Positions 1 to 5,952 of a DNA stretch of 18,942 nucleotides are shown in pieces. The notes beneath the pieces are model-generated. The model worked only from the letters and a program-made list of their open reading frames with translations, did not search any database and was not told the DNA's origin. Every line of letters begins with the position of its first letter. Within the stretch, counting starts at the first letter, position 1. The translations under genes and the position numbers were made by a program. The stretch lies in assembly GCA_910586735.1 (NCBI GenBank), contig CAJUJW010000048.1:1-18942 (forward strand), read 5' to 3'. Source of the DNA: an uncultured Oscillibacter sp. GTDB taxonomy: Bacteria; Bacillota; Clostridia; Oscillospirales; Oscillospiraceae.

Positions 1-465
1 GCCCTGGACGCCGTAGGCCCCGGCCTTGTCCATGGGCTCGCCGGTGGCGATGTAGCGGCGGAGTTCCGCCTCCGAGGCGGGGCGGAAGAAGACGCCGGTG
101 GACTCCGACTCCGTGAGACGCCGGTCCCCCCGGCAGACGGAGACGCCGGTGCAGACCGTGTGCCGCCGCCCCTGTAGTGCCGTCAGCATCTCCAGGGCGT
201 GGGCCTCATCCCGGGGCTTCCCCAGGCGCTTGTCGTCCAGAAAGACCATGGTGTCGGCGGTAATCACAATGTCCTCAGGGCCGCAGAGCTTGACGGCGGC
301 CTCCGCCTTCTCCCGGGAGATGTAGGCCACCACCTCCGGCGGCGTCAGCCTCTCGGGAAAATACTCCTCCACCTCCGGCACCCGGACGATGAAGTCCGTC
401 AGGCCGACGCGCTCCAGGAGCTCCCGCCTCCGGGGAGACCCGGAAGCCAAAACGATTTGTGCCAT
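1..465 (-). CDS. maf: Maf-family nucleoside triphosphate pyrophosphatase (3' end cut by window)
   Basis: Maf proteins are cytoplasmic pyrophosphatases that hydrolyse non-canonical or modified nucleoside triphosphates to monophosphates, a house-cleaning role sometimes linked to septum arrest. The reading frame is open from an ATG at 465 to the window edge, giving 155 residues of a usual length near 190, so about 35 C-terminal residues are missing. Visible family motifs are the N-terminal ASGSPRRRELL (residues 7-17), the ITADTMV segment with the presumed catalytic Asp71, LGKP (81-84), and KAGAYGVQG at 147-155. A GAGGT ribosome site lies 8 bases upstream of the ATG. It follows dUTPase on the same strand, 133 bp away, so two nucleotide-pool sanitising enzymes sit together. 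The family call is firm; substrate preference cannot be read from the sequence. Confidence 0.95.
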   Translation of the reverse strand, partial: MAQIVLASGSPRRRELLERVGLTDFIVRVPEVEEYFPERLTPPEVVAYISREKAEAAVKLCGPEDIVITADTMVFLDDKRLGKPRDEAHALEMLTALQGRRHTVCTGVSVCRGDRRLTESESTGVFFRPASEAELRRYIATGEPMDKAGAYGVQG

Positions 466-518
466 AAATTATTACCTCAACTGCAACGACGATCCCAAGG
501 ATCGAGATTCCCGGCGAA

Positions 519-580
519 CGGGCCGGTCAGGGGACCGGCCCCTGCAGAGTACCCGTAGGGGCCGCCGCCTTCGGCGGCCC
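519..580. repeat. Inverted pair of GTAGGGGCC-type palindromic elements
   Basis: Two adjacent hairpins fill the maf-dut gap. The first, at 519-546, is a minus-oriented copy with stem GGGCCGGTC (520-528) and GACCGGCCC (533-541). The second, at 549-580, is plus-oriented with stem GGGCCGCC (559-566) and GGCGGCCC (573-580), preceded by GTACCCGTAGGGG. The 18 bases at 549-566 recur exactly at 17582-17599. Neither hairpin is followed by a T-run, so they are not typical terminators. They belong to the family also seen near 5179, 5255, 12127, 17536 and 17592. Confidence 0.75.
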
Positions 581-598
581 GCTGCCGCCCTTCAAATA

Positions 599-1036
599 TC
601 ATTTTCCAGTCGACCCAAAGCCGCCCCGGTCCGGTGCGCCCAGCCGGTCCACCCTGGTAAAGCGCAGGGGGGGCTGGTTCTCCACAACGCGGAACTGGCA
701 GAGCCGGGTGTTCTTGGGGATGGACACGTCTTTGGTGGCGTAGGCGGGCCAGCGCCACTGGTCCCCGTCCCCCCGGTAGGAGCCGTCCACCACGCCCATG
801 GAGTTGGCCTGGAGGAGGCCGTAATTCTTAAAGGTGGAGCTCCTGGGAACCACGTGGGCCTCATAGCCCTCCGGCAGGGCCACGGCAATCCCCAGGGGAA
901 TCAGCCGGAACTCCCCGGCCTTGAGGCTCACGTCCTCAGCGCACCGCAGGTCCACCCAGTCGGAACCGGGGACGCAGCAGAGCTCATCCAGCCCCTCCAC
1001 CAGATATTTTACCTTAATTTCCTTGCTTTCTCTCAT
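599..1036 (-). CDS. dut: dUTP diphosphatase (dUTPase)
   Basis: dUTPase hydrolyses dUTP to dUMP and pyrophosphate, keeping uracil out of DNA and feeding thymidylate synthesis; it normally acts as a cytoplasmic homotrimer. All five family motifs can be followed in the 145-residue product: DLRCAEDV near 29-36, PRSSTFKNYGLL at 64-75, the catalytic loop GVVDGSYRGD at 81-90 with Asp84 and Tyr87, RLCQF at 111-115, and the C-terminal RGGFGSTGK at 137-145 that closes over the nucleotide. An aromatic insertion (QWRWPAYA, 93-100) between motifs 3 and 4 resembles Firmicute and phage-type dUTPases. An in-frame GTG at 1051 exists, but it overlaps the GGGAG ribosome site lying 8 bases before the ATG at 1036, so the ATG is preferred. 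The 113-bp AT-rich upstream gap suggests its own promoter. Confidence 0.95.
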   Translation of the reverse strand: MRESKEIKVKYLVEGLDELCCVPGSDWVDLRCAEDVSLKAGEFRLIPLGIAVALPEGYEAHVVPRSSTFKNYGLLQANSMGVVDGSYRGDGDQWRWPAYATKDVSIPKNTRLCQFRVVENQPPLRFTRVDRLGAPDRGGFGSTGK

Positions 1037-1055
1037 AAAGTTTACTCCCACGAGA

Positions 1056-1095
1056 ATACAATTTGTAATTTTTTATATATACAATACAATCTGTA
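1056..1095. promoter_or_regulatory. Two palindromic operator-like repeats upstream of dut
   Basis: ATACAATTTGTA (1056-1067) and ATACAATCTGTA (1084-1095) are near-identical direct copies 28 bp apart in an AT-rich stretch directly upstream of the dut ribosome site. The first contains an 11-bp palindrome, TACAA-T-TTGTA; the second has one mismatch. The arrangement looks like paired binding sites for a dimeric regulator or overlapping promoter elements. I do not recognise the regulator. The sequence does not match the LexA or NrdR consensus as I know them. Confidence 0.4.
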
Positions 1096-1149
1096 GTTTA
1101 TATGCACATTACATATCGAAATAATACTATAAAATAATACGCATCGCAA

Positions 1150-3234
1150 TCACTCCACACCCCGCTGATAGAGCCCCCGCGTAAACTCCGCCGGGGCGGG
1201 GGCCCCGGCCAGATAGTCCCGGTAAACCCGGACGCAGTCCTCCGGCGATTCCGTGGTGAACCGCAGCCGGGCATAGTGCAGCCCTAAGCGGCGGTACTCC
1301 GGCCGGTCCGCCAGATAGAGGGTCCGGCAGTTCTGCACCTCCGTCCGGTGGCCGAAGGCGGGGAGAAGGGGGAAGGACGCGCCGGTGCGGTCATTGAGGA
1401 AATTGGGCTGACCGCAGCGGCAGTCCCCGGCGTTTTGAATCAGGCAGCTCTCCGTAATCATCAGGGGCAGCCGCCCGTAGACAACGGCCTCGGCGGGGAG
1501 AACCTTCCGCATGTCCCGTATCTGGGCATAGCGCAGCTCAAAGGACAGACAGGCGGACTCCAGCCCCTTCTCCCGCAGCCAGGCTAGGGAACGGCTGTTG
1601 AAGACGTTCAGCCCGTAGTCCCCGTAGAGTCTCCACCCGCCGCCACGGACCAGGGGGAAGTGCCCCAGGTTCCCCAGCAGGACGCCCGTAACCCCCAGTT
1701 CCCGGGCCCTGTCCAGCCAGCGGCGAAGCAGGTCCTCGTCCCTGTCCCGCCAGACCCGTGGGAGGACGGCGCAGTATTCCGTGTCTGCCTCCGGCAGGGC
1801 GTCCAGACCCGCCAGGACCTCCAGGGGCACATAGGCCCGCGCCGGGCGGAAGTCCAGAACGCCTCCCGTCAGCTGGGCGGCGTTGACGGCGGAAATTGTA
1901 AACTCCGGCTCCTGGGCGGAACAGTCCATGTCCGGCAGGGGCGGCGGGGGAAAGTGTTCCCATCGAACCGGGGGCGCGGACCTGGCGGCGCTGAGGGCCT
2001 CCAGGGCGTCCCGCCGCAGGGCGTTGAGGGCGGCGGCGGAGAGATAGAGGCCCGGCTCCACCGCCGCATCCACCCCCGCGCAGCGGTAGGGGGTGCCGCC
2101 GGTCTTCTGCAAACGGGCGGTCAGGTCCTCCGCCGTCAGGGACCGGTTTCCGGCGGGTTCCGGGACGGGCCCGGCGACGGTCACAACGTTCCCAAAGCCG
2201 TCGTCCGCCGTCAGGGCGCAGGGTTCTCCGGCCCTTACCGCGCAGGTGAACTCCACGGGAATCCGCCGGTCCGTCCCCGAGGGGGCGGGCTCCGCCGCCG
2301 GGGCGTTCTCCGGGCGGAAGCCCAGCATCTCCCGGCCCTTCTTCCCCCGCCAGTAGGCGTCAGTGAAGCCGGAGCGGGAAAAGGCCCGCTCCAGGGTCTC
2401 CCGCTCCTGGGCCGTGGGCTTCCGGTCCTCCTCCAGAAGGCGGGCGTAAATTTCGGTGACGGCGGCCACGTAGCCGGGGGACTTCATCCGCCCCTCGATT
2501 TTCAGGCAGGCCACCCCCATGTCCCGCGCCTCCCCCAGGCGGTCCGCCAGGGAGGAATCCTTGAGGCTCAGGGGGCGCTTGTTCCCGGCGGGCTCGTTGA
2601 CCCCGTAGGGCAGGCGGCAGGGCTGGGCGCACCGTCCCCGGTTGCCGGACCGGCCGCCCACCAGGGCGCTCATGGCGCACTGGCCGGAGTAGCACATGCA
2701 AAGGGCCCCGTGGACGAAGACCTCAATCTCGGCCTCGCACCGGCGGCAGATCTCCGCCACCTCCTCCCGGGAGCATTCCCGGGCCAGCACCACCCGCTCA
2801 CAGCCGTGGGCGGCGATCTCGTTGGCCCCGCCGGAGGTAAAGACGCTCATCTGGGTGCTGGCGTGGAGGGGGAGGTCCGGCAGGGTCTTTCTGAGCAGGT
2901 CAAAAAGGCCCCAGTCCTGGACCAGCACGGCGTCCACCCCCAGGCGGGAAGCGGTCCGGGCGGTCTCCAGGGCGGCGGGCAGCTCCCGGTCCGTCAGGAG
3001 GATGTTCAGGGTGAGGAAGACCCGGACGCCCCGGACGTGGCAGTAAGCCACCGCCTGGGCGAACTCCTCCTCGGAGAAGTTCCGCGCCCCCCGGCGGGCG
3101 TTGAAGGCCCCCCAGCCCAGGTACACGGCGTCCGCGCCGTGGTCCACGGCGGCCTTCAACGCCTCCGGGGACCCGGCGGGGGCCAGCAGCTCCGGCGGGA
3201 CGGGACGGCCCTCCAGGGTCAGGGACCGGGTCAC
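1150..3234 (-). CDS. Peptidase U32 family protein, long form (RlhA-like RNA hydroxylation protein)
   Basis: The 694-residue product starts with the U32 barrel (ELLAPAGSPEALKAAVDHGAD, split here as ELLAPAGSPE at 15-24 and following) and carries the U32 signature EVFVHGALCMCYSGQCAMS, residues 171-189. Cysteines at 179, 181, 186, 202 and 206, plus a later cluster (ESCLIQNAGDCRCGQ), probably bind an iron-sulfur cluster. Although named peptidases, studied U32 proteins (E. coli RlhA, TrhP) hydroxylate rRNA or tRNA using prephenate-linked chemistry. The length and the mid-protein insert fit the long RlhA-like clade, so RNA hydroxylation is a family-based inference. The GTG start at 3234 overlaps the zapA stop (GTGA), implying translational coupling. 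No clear terminator follows; the downstream region is AT-rich. Confidence 0.9.
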   Translation of the reverse strand: MTRSLTLEGRPVPPELLAPAGSPEALKAAVDHGADAVYLGWGAFNARRGARNFSEEEFAQAVAYCHVRGVRVFLTLNILLTDRELPAALETARTASRLGVDAVLVQDWGLFDLLRKTLPDLPLHASTQMSVFTSGGANEIAAHGCERVVLARECSREEVAEICRRCEAEIEVFVHGALCMCYSGQCAMSALVGGRSGNRGRCAQPCRLPYGVNEPAGNKRPLSLKDSSLADRLGEARDMGVACLKIEGRMKSPGYVAAVTEIYARLLEEDRKPTAQERETLERAFSRSGFTDAYWRGKKGREMLGFRPENAPAAEPAPSGTDRRIPVEFTCAVRAGEPCALTADDGFGNVVTVAGPVPEPAGNRSLTAEDLTARLQKTGGTPYRCAGVDAAVEPGLYLSAAALNALRRDALEALSAARSAPPVRWEHFPPPPLPDMDCSAQEPEFTISAVNAAQLTGGVLDFRPARAYVPLEVLAGLDALPEADTEYCAVLPRVWRDRDEDLLRRWLDRARELGVTGVLLGNLGHFPLVRGGGWRLYGDYGLNVFNSRSLAWLREKGLESACLSFELRYAQIRDMRKVLPAEAVVYGRLPLMITESCLIQNAGDCRCGQPNFLNDRTGASFPLLPAFGHRTEVQNCRTLYLADRPEYRRLGLHYARLRFTTESPEDCVRVYRDYLAGAPAPAEFTRGLYQRGVE

Positions 3235-3563
3235 TTGGAGCCCCGGTTTTCCAGCCGCTGCTGGAGGCGGACGATCTCCCGCTTCAGCTCGCTGACCTGG
3301 CTCTGGGCCTTTCCGGCGTCGTCCAGGTATCCCTTGATCTGGCGGCGGAGCTGCTCAGCGGCGGCCTGGGCCTTGAAGAGCTCGTCGGCGATGTTGGCGG
3401 CGGTAAGAACGGCGGCGTCGGTTTTCCCCACCCGGGTGCTGTTAAGCACCTCGTCCATTTTGTCGCCTACGTAAGCGCCCACCTTCTGCATGTAAGAGGG
3501 GGACTCCTCCGCCACGAAGGTGTATTCCTCCCCGCAAATGGTAACGACCACCCGGTTTGCCAT
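3231..3563 (-). CDS. zapA: Cell division protein ZapA
   Basis: ZapA binds FtsZ and bundles its filaments at the division site. The 110-residue product has the usual layout: an N-terminal globular part (NRVVVTICGEEYTFVAEES at 3-21) and a long C-terminal coiled coil from about residue 55, rich in Ala, Gln, Leu, Lys and Glu and ending LQQRLENRGSK. A TTG-ATT-ATG run allows a start two codons earlier, but AGGAGGT sits 7 bases before the ATG at 3563, which fixes the start. It is the first gene of a minus-strand unit, followed by the U32 gene with a 4-base overlap. In Clostridia zapA is commonly near this U32 gene, which supports both calls. Confidence 0.93.
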   Translation of the reverse strand: MANRVVVTICGEEYTFVAEESPSYMQKVGAYVGDKMDEVLNSTRVGKTDAAVLTAANIADELFKAQAAAEQLRRQIKGYLDDAGKAQSQVSELKREIVRLQQRLENRGSK

Positions 3564-3626
3564 AATCAAAACCTCCTTTGCCCAAAGGGGGGCCCTTCGG
3601 GCGGAATGCGTAATTTAACAGCGTAC

Positions 3627-3657
3627 AGTATAACACATGTGGCGGGGAGACGCCACA
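3627..3657 (-). promoter_or_regulatory. zapA promoter with an overlapping inverted repeat
   Basis: On the minus strand an extended -10, TGT-TATACT (hexamer at 3627-3632), lies about 65 bases before the zapA start. No good -35 hexamer is present. Instead a perfect 7-bp inverted repeat, TGTGGCG (3638-3644) and CGCCACA (3651-3657), occupies the spacer and -35 region. It could be a regulator site or the reason the promoter relies on an extended -10. Confidence in the -10 is moderate; the operator role is inference. Confidence 0.5.
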
Positions 3658-3729
3658 GAAAAATATGAAGAATATGAAAAATTTATTTTGCGGCCCCGAA
3701 GGGGACCGGTCCATTCCCCCGTCCCCTGT

Positions 3730-3771
3730 AAAAAAAAACACCTGCGAACCCAACGGAGTGGTTCGCAGGTG
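3730..3771 (-). terminator. Intrinsic terminator of the tRNA-Gly transcript
   Basis: A perfect 12-bp stem, CACCTGCGAACC at 3739-3750 and GGTTCGCAGGTG at 3760-3771, is followed on the minus strand by nine T (A-run at 3730-3738 on the plus strand). It lies about 80 bases past the tRNA 3' end and separates that transcript from zapA. Confidence 0.92.
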
Positions 3772-3778
3772 AAAACGA

Positions 3779-3845
3779 AGAAATTCCCAACATAGCACAG
3801 TTTTCCGCCCTGCGGGCGGGAAACGGAGCGGTGTTGGGAATTTCT
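3779..3845. repeat. 67-bp stem-loop element with perfect 14-bp ends behind tRNA-Gly
   Basis: AGAAATTCCCAACA (3779-3792) and TGTTGGGAATTTCT (3832-3845) are perfect inverted copies. Inside them is a second stem, TTTTCCGCCC (3801-3810) and GGGCGGGAAA (3814-3823), with one mismatch. The element begins 4 bases after the encoded CCA of tRNA-Gly and ends before the terminator, so it is transcribed as a structured trailer. It resembles a small palindromic repeat or MITE-like element; no coding sequence is convincing here. Confidence 0.7.
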
Positions 3846-3849
3846 GAGC

Positions 3850-3925
3850 TGGAGCGGGCAACGAGGCTCGAACTCGCTACCTCCACCTTGGCAAGGTGGC
3901 GCTCTACCAGATGAGCTATGCCCGC
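3850..3925 (-). tRNA. tRNA-Gly(GCC), CCA encoded
   Basis: A 76-base cloverleaf can be drawn. The acceptor stem is GCGGGCA with TGCCCGC, the D arm contains GCTC...GAGC, the anticodon stem is CCACC with GGTGG around TTGCCAA (anticodon GCC), and the T arm holds GTTCGAGCC. The discriminator is T, as usual for bacterial tRNA-Gly, and the 3' CCA is encoded. It is a single-gene unit with its own promoter and terminator. Confidence 0.97.
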
Positions 3926-3943
3926 AAGAACAGAACATGGTGT

Positions 3944-3972
3944 ATTCTAGCAGAGCTTTCCCCTCTTGTCAA
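3944..3972 (-). promoter_or_regulatory. Sigma-A promoter of tRNA-Gly
   Basis: On the minus strand TTGACA (3967-3972) and TAGAAT (3944-3949) are separated by exactly 17 bases, placing the start roughly 12 bases before the mature tRNA 5' end. Confidence 0.9.
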
Positions 3973-4020
3973 GTCTTTCCGCAAAAAAATTTTCCAGCCC
4001 CGGCCCGCCTGTTTTTTCAT

Positions 4021-5097
4021 TTACCGGCCCGCTGAGCGGGCCTCCGGTTTCGGCTCAGGGTTGGCCGCCGCTTCTCCCCCGGCCTCCGGCTCTTTGGAAC
4101 CGGCGTCTCCCCCGCCCTCCGCCGGTTCGGTCTCAGAGGGCTGGCCGGTTTCCGGCGGAGGGGCGGTCGGTGTTTCCGAAGGGGCGGGGTTCTCCGGCTT
4201 GGCGGACTGGCCGGGCTTCTCTCCCGCCGGAGGTTCGGCAGACTGGGGCGGGGCCTCCCCGGCCTCGGCGCCGGAGGAGGCGCCCCCCTCCTGGGGCTCG
4301 CCGCCCTGGGATTCCCCGTTCTGAGATTCCCCGTCCTGAGATTCTCCGTTCTGGAATTCTCCGTCTTGGGATTCCCCATCCTGGGCCTCCCCTTCTGGAG
4401 AATTTCCCTCCTCGCCCTCCTCGGGGAGGGTCCCCGCCTCTGGTTCCGGCGGGTCCAGGAGGACCTCAATCAATCCGGGGTTCTCTCCGGCGGGGTAGTA
4501 GCTGACCACCCAGGGGACGGTTTCCGTCAGTTCCCGCTCCTCCCGCAGCTGGGCGATGGCGTCCCCCACCCGGGTCTCCCCGTCGGGGCCCCAATAGCCC
4601 ATGCGCACCGCCAGCTCGGTCTTCTCCTGGTCCAGGGCGTCGGAGAGGAGGCTGTACAGGGCCTCGGGGCTGGTGGCGTTCACCACCGCCTGGAGCTGTT
4701 CCAAGGTCCGGCGGTAGCCGATGCGCACCGCCACCTCGTAATAGCCCCGCTGGACGTGGCTGGAGGAGGTGATATACTCCACGGCGTAGGCCCCCAGGGG
4801 GGTCTCCTGCTGGACCTCCGTGGTGGCCCGCTCCAGGGTGTCCGCCACGGCGATGTCGCTTTCGAAGTCGTACAGCCGCAAGGTAGCCGTCTCCCGGTGC
4901 TGGCCGATGAGGAGCAAGAGGTCGTTCACCACGTCCTGATAGGTCTCCGCCCGGAGGGTCCCGGCGGCCTCGCTCTCCCAGAACTTGCTGCTGTGGGGCT
5001 CGGCGGTGGAATAGGTCCGCTCCAGCAGGGCGGAACACCCCGTCAGCAGACAGAGCGCCAGGCCCAGCGCGGCCAGTTCACCCAGTTTCCTGTTCAT
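4021..5097 (-). CDS. Putative lipoprotein with acidic, repeat-rich C-terminal tail
   Basis: I do not recognise a named family. The 358-residue product begins with a lipoprotein signal peptide (MNRKLGELAALGLALCLLTGC); the lipobox LLTGC puts the lipidated cysteine at residue 21, so the protein should be anchored on the outer face of the membrane. Residues 22 to about 215 look globular, with mixed helix and strand and a segment repeated in plan (VAVRIGYRRTLEQL, later LAVRMGYWGPDGE). From about residue 220 the chain is low-complexity, Pro/Glu/Gly/Ser-rich, containing tandem GESQ(D/N) pentapeptides encoded by a 15-base repeat near 4311-4395. AAGGAGGT 5 bases before the ATG at 5097 decides the start over an upstream in-frame extension. 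It follows the LUD gene on the same strand after a 201-bp repeat-filled gap. Confidence 0.85.
   Translation of the reverse strand: MNRKLGELAALGLALCLLTGCSALLERTYSTAEPHSSKFWESEAAGTLRAETYQDVVNDLLLLIGQHRETATLRLYDFESDIAVADTLERATTEVQQETPLGAYAVEYITSSSHVQRGYYEVAVRIGYRRTLEQLQAVVNATSPEALYSLLSDALDQEKTELAVRMGYWGPDGETRVGDAIAQLREERELTETVPWVVSYYPAGENPGLIEVLLDPPEPEAGTLPEEGEEGNSPEGEAQDGESQDGEFQNGESQDGESQNGESQGGEPQEGGASSGAEAGEAPPQSAEPPAGEKPGQSAKPENPAPSETPTAPPPETGQPSETEPAEGGGDAGSKEPEAGGEAAANPEPKPEARSAGR
4311..4395 (-). repeat. 15-bp tandem repeat encoding GESQ(D/N) units
   Basis: Successive 15-base units of the type GATTCCCCGTTCTGA (plus strand) differ by a few bases and encode variants of GESQD, GEFQN and GESQN in the lipoprotein tail. 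The drift between units suggests slippage-based expansion with later mutation; unit number probably varies between strains. Confidence 0.75.
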
Positions 5098-5174
5098 TGC
5101 GGACCTCCTTCCCTTTTGCCGGGCGCCGGTTTTTCCGGGGGACCCGTCACGCGTTTCATGTCGGAGACAAGGCG

Positions 5175-5284
5175 CAGGGGCCGCCGCCCTCGGCGGCCAG
5201 CCGGGACAGGGGATGTCCCAATCACCAGACCGCCCAGGGTACAACCCAACCTCCGGGCCGCCCTGGGGGGGCGGCCCCTACAGA
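5175..5284. repeat. Inverted pair of GTAGGGGCC-type palindromic elements
   Basis: A plus-oriented copy (GCAGGGGCCGCC..., stem 5179-5185 with 5192-5198) and a minus-oriented copy (stem GGGCCGCC 5255-5262 with GGCGGCCC 5270-5277, then CTACA) flank a third small hairpin, GGGACA/TGTCCC (5203-5208, 5214-5219). They fill the gap between the LUD gene and the lipoprotein gene. No T-run follows any stem and I see no gene here. Confidence 0.75.
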
Positions 5285-5298
5285 ATGAGGTATCCCTT

Positions 5299-5895
5299 TT
5301 ACAGACCAAGCTCCTCGTCAATCAGCAGAACCTCGGCCTCCATGCCCATCATGGGGCCCCAGAGGGTGACCAGCCCCCGGCAGACCCGATCCGGGCTCTT
5401 GCAGTCGTAGCACCGGTCGCCCTTCACGGCGCAGGGTGTTTTCTTCCCCAGGCGCTGGGCGTTCTTGGGAGAGGCGATGTTCCGGGCCCGCCAGAGGGCC
5501 TCGTCATAGGTGGGGGCCAGCTTGTTCCGCCCCACGACGAAGTAGACCTTCTCGTGCCCGAACAGCGTGGCGGCCACCCGGTTCCCCGTGCCGTCGATGT
5601 TGATGAGCTCCCCGGTCTCCGCCAGGCCGTTGACTGAGGTCAGGTACACGCCGGCGGAGAGGGCGGAGCGGTGAGCGGCGGCCTTGTCGGCTTGCTTCCA
5701 GTGCCAGATCACCTGGTTGTGCGTTCCCAGGCGCTCATAGAGCCCCAGGGCGTCCAGGGTCATAGAGCCGCCGAAGCCCACGGACTTGCCGTCCAAGGCG
5801 GCGTCCAGGTAATCCGCCGCCTCCTTCCCGGTGGCGAAGACCCGGACGGTGTAGCCCCGGGACTCCAGGTTCTGTTTCACGGTGTCAAATTTCAT
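5299..5895 (-). CDS. LUD domain (LutC/DUF162-like) protein
   Basis: The 198-residue product matches the LUD fold shared with lactate-utilisation proteins LutB/LutC: VGFGGSMTLDALGLYERLG near residues 39-57 gives the glycine-rich GGS-T-E/D-G-type motif, followed by LTSVNGLAETGELINIDGTGNR, a conserved core (split as LTSVNGLAETGE and LINIDGTGNR), and YFVVGRNKLAP. A cysteine group near the C-terminus (PCAVKGDRCYDCKSPDRVC) may bind metal. No lutA/lutB partner lies nearby, so a role in lactate oxidation is unlikely to be direct; stand-alone LUD proteins are common in Clostridia and poorly characterised. GGAGG lies 9 bases before the ATG. It starts 57 bp after the topoisomerase A gene and may be cotranscribed with it. 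Confidence 0.88.
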   Translation of the reverse strand: MKFDTVKQNLESRGYTVRVFATGKEAADYLDAALDGKSVGFGGSMTLDALGLYERLGTHNQVIWHWKQADKAAAHRSALSAGVYLTSVNGLAETGELINIDGTGNRVAATLFGHEKVYFVVGRNKLAPTYDEALWRARNIASPKNAQRLGKKTPCAVKGDRCYDCKSPDRVCRGLVTLWGPMMGMEAEVLLIDEELGL

Positions 5896-5952
5896 AGCGC
5901 ACTGCCTCCTTTTTATGTGTCTATGTGATTGGCGCTGCCATAGGGAATTCGG

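Noticed and set aside
1660..3474. Long plus-strand open frame opposite the U32 gene and zapA
   Set aside because: Shadow frame crossing two well-supported minus-strand genes; no domain pattern.
3779..3845. Considered as a T-box or riboswitch
   Set aside because: It lies downstream of a tRNA, has no T-box core and does not lead into a gene in its own orientation.
3442..3938. Overlapping minus-strand frames across the tRNA-Gly and its trailer
   Set aside because: They read through a tRNA, its terminator and palindromic DNA; typical false genes on structured repeats.
4017..4505. Frames of Arg/Pro-rich peptides over the lipoprotein tail
   Set aside because: Alternative frames of the 15-base tandem repeat.
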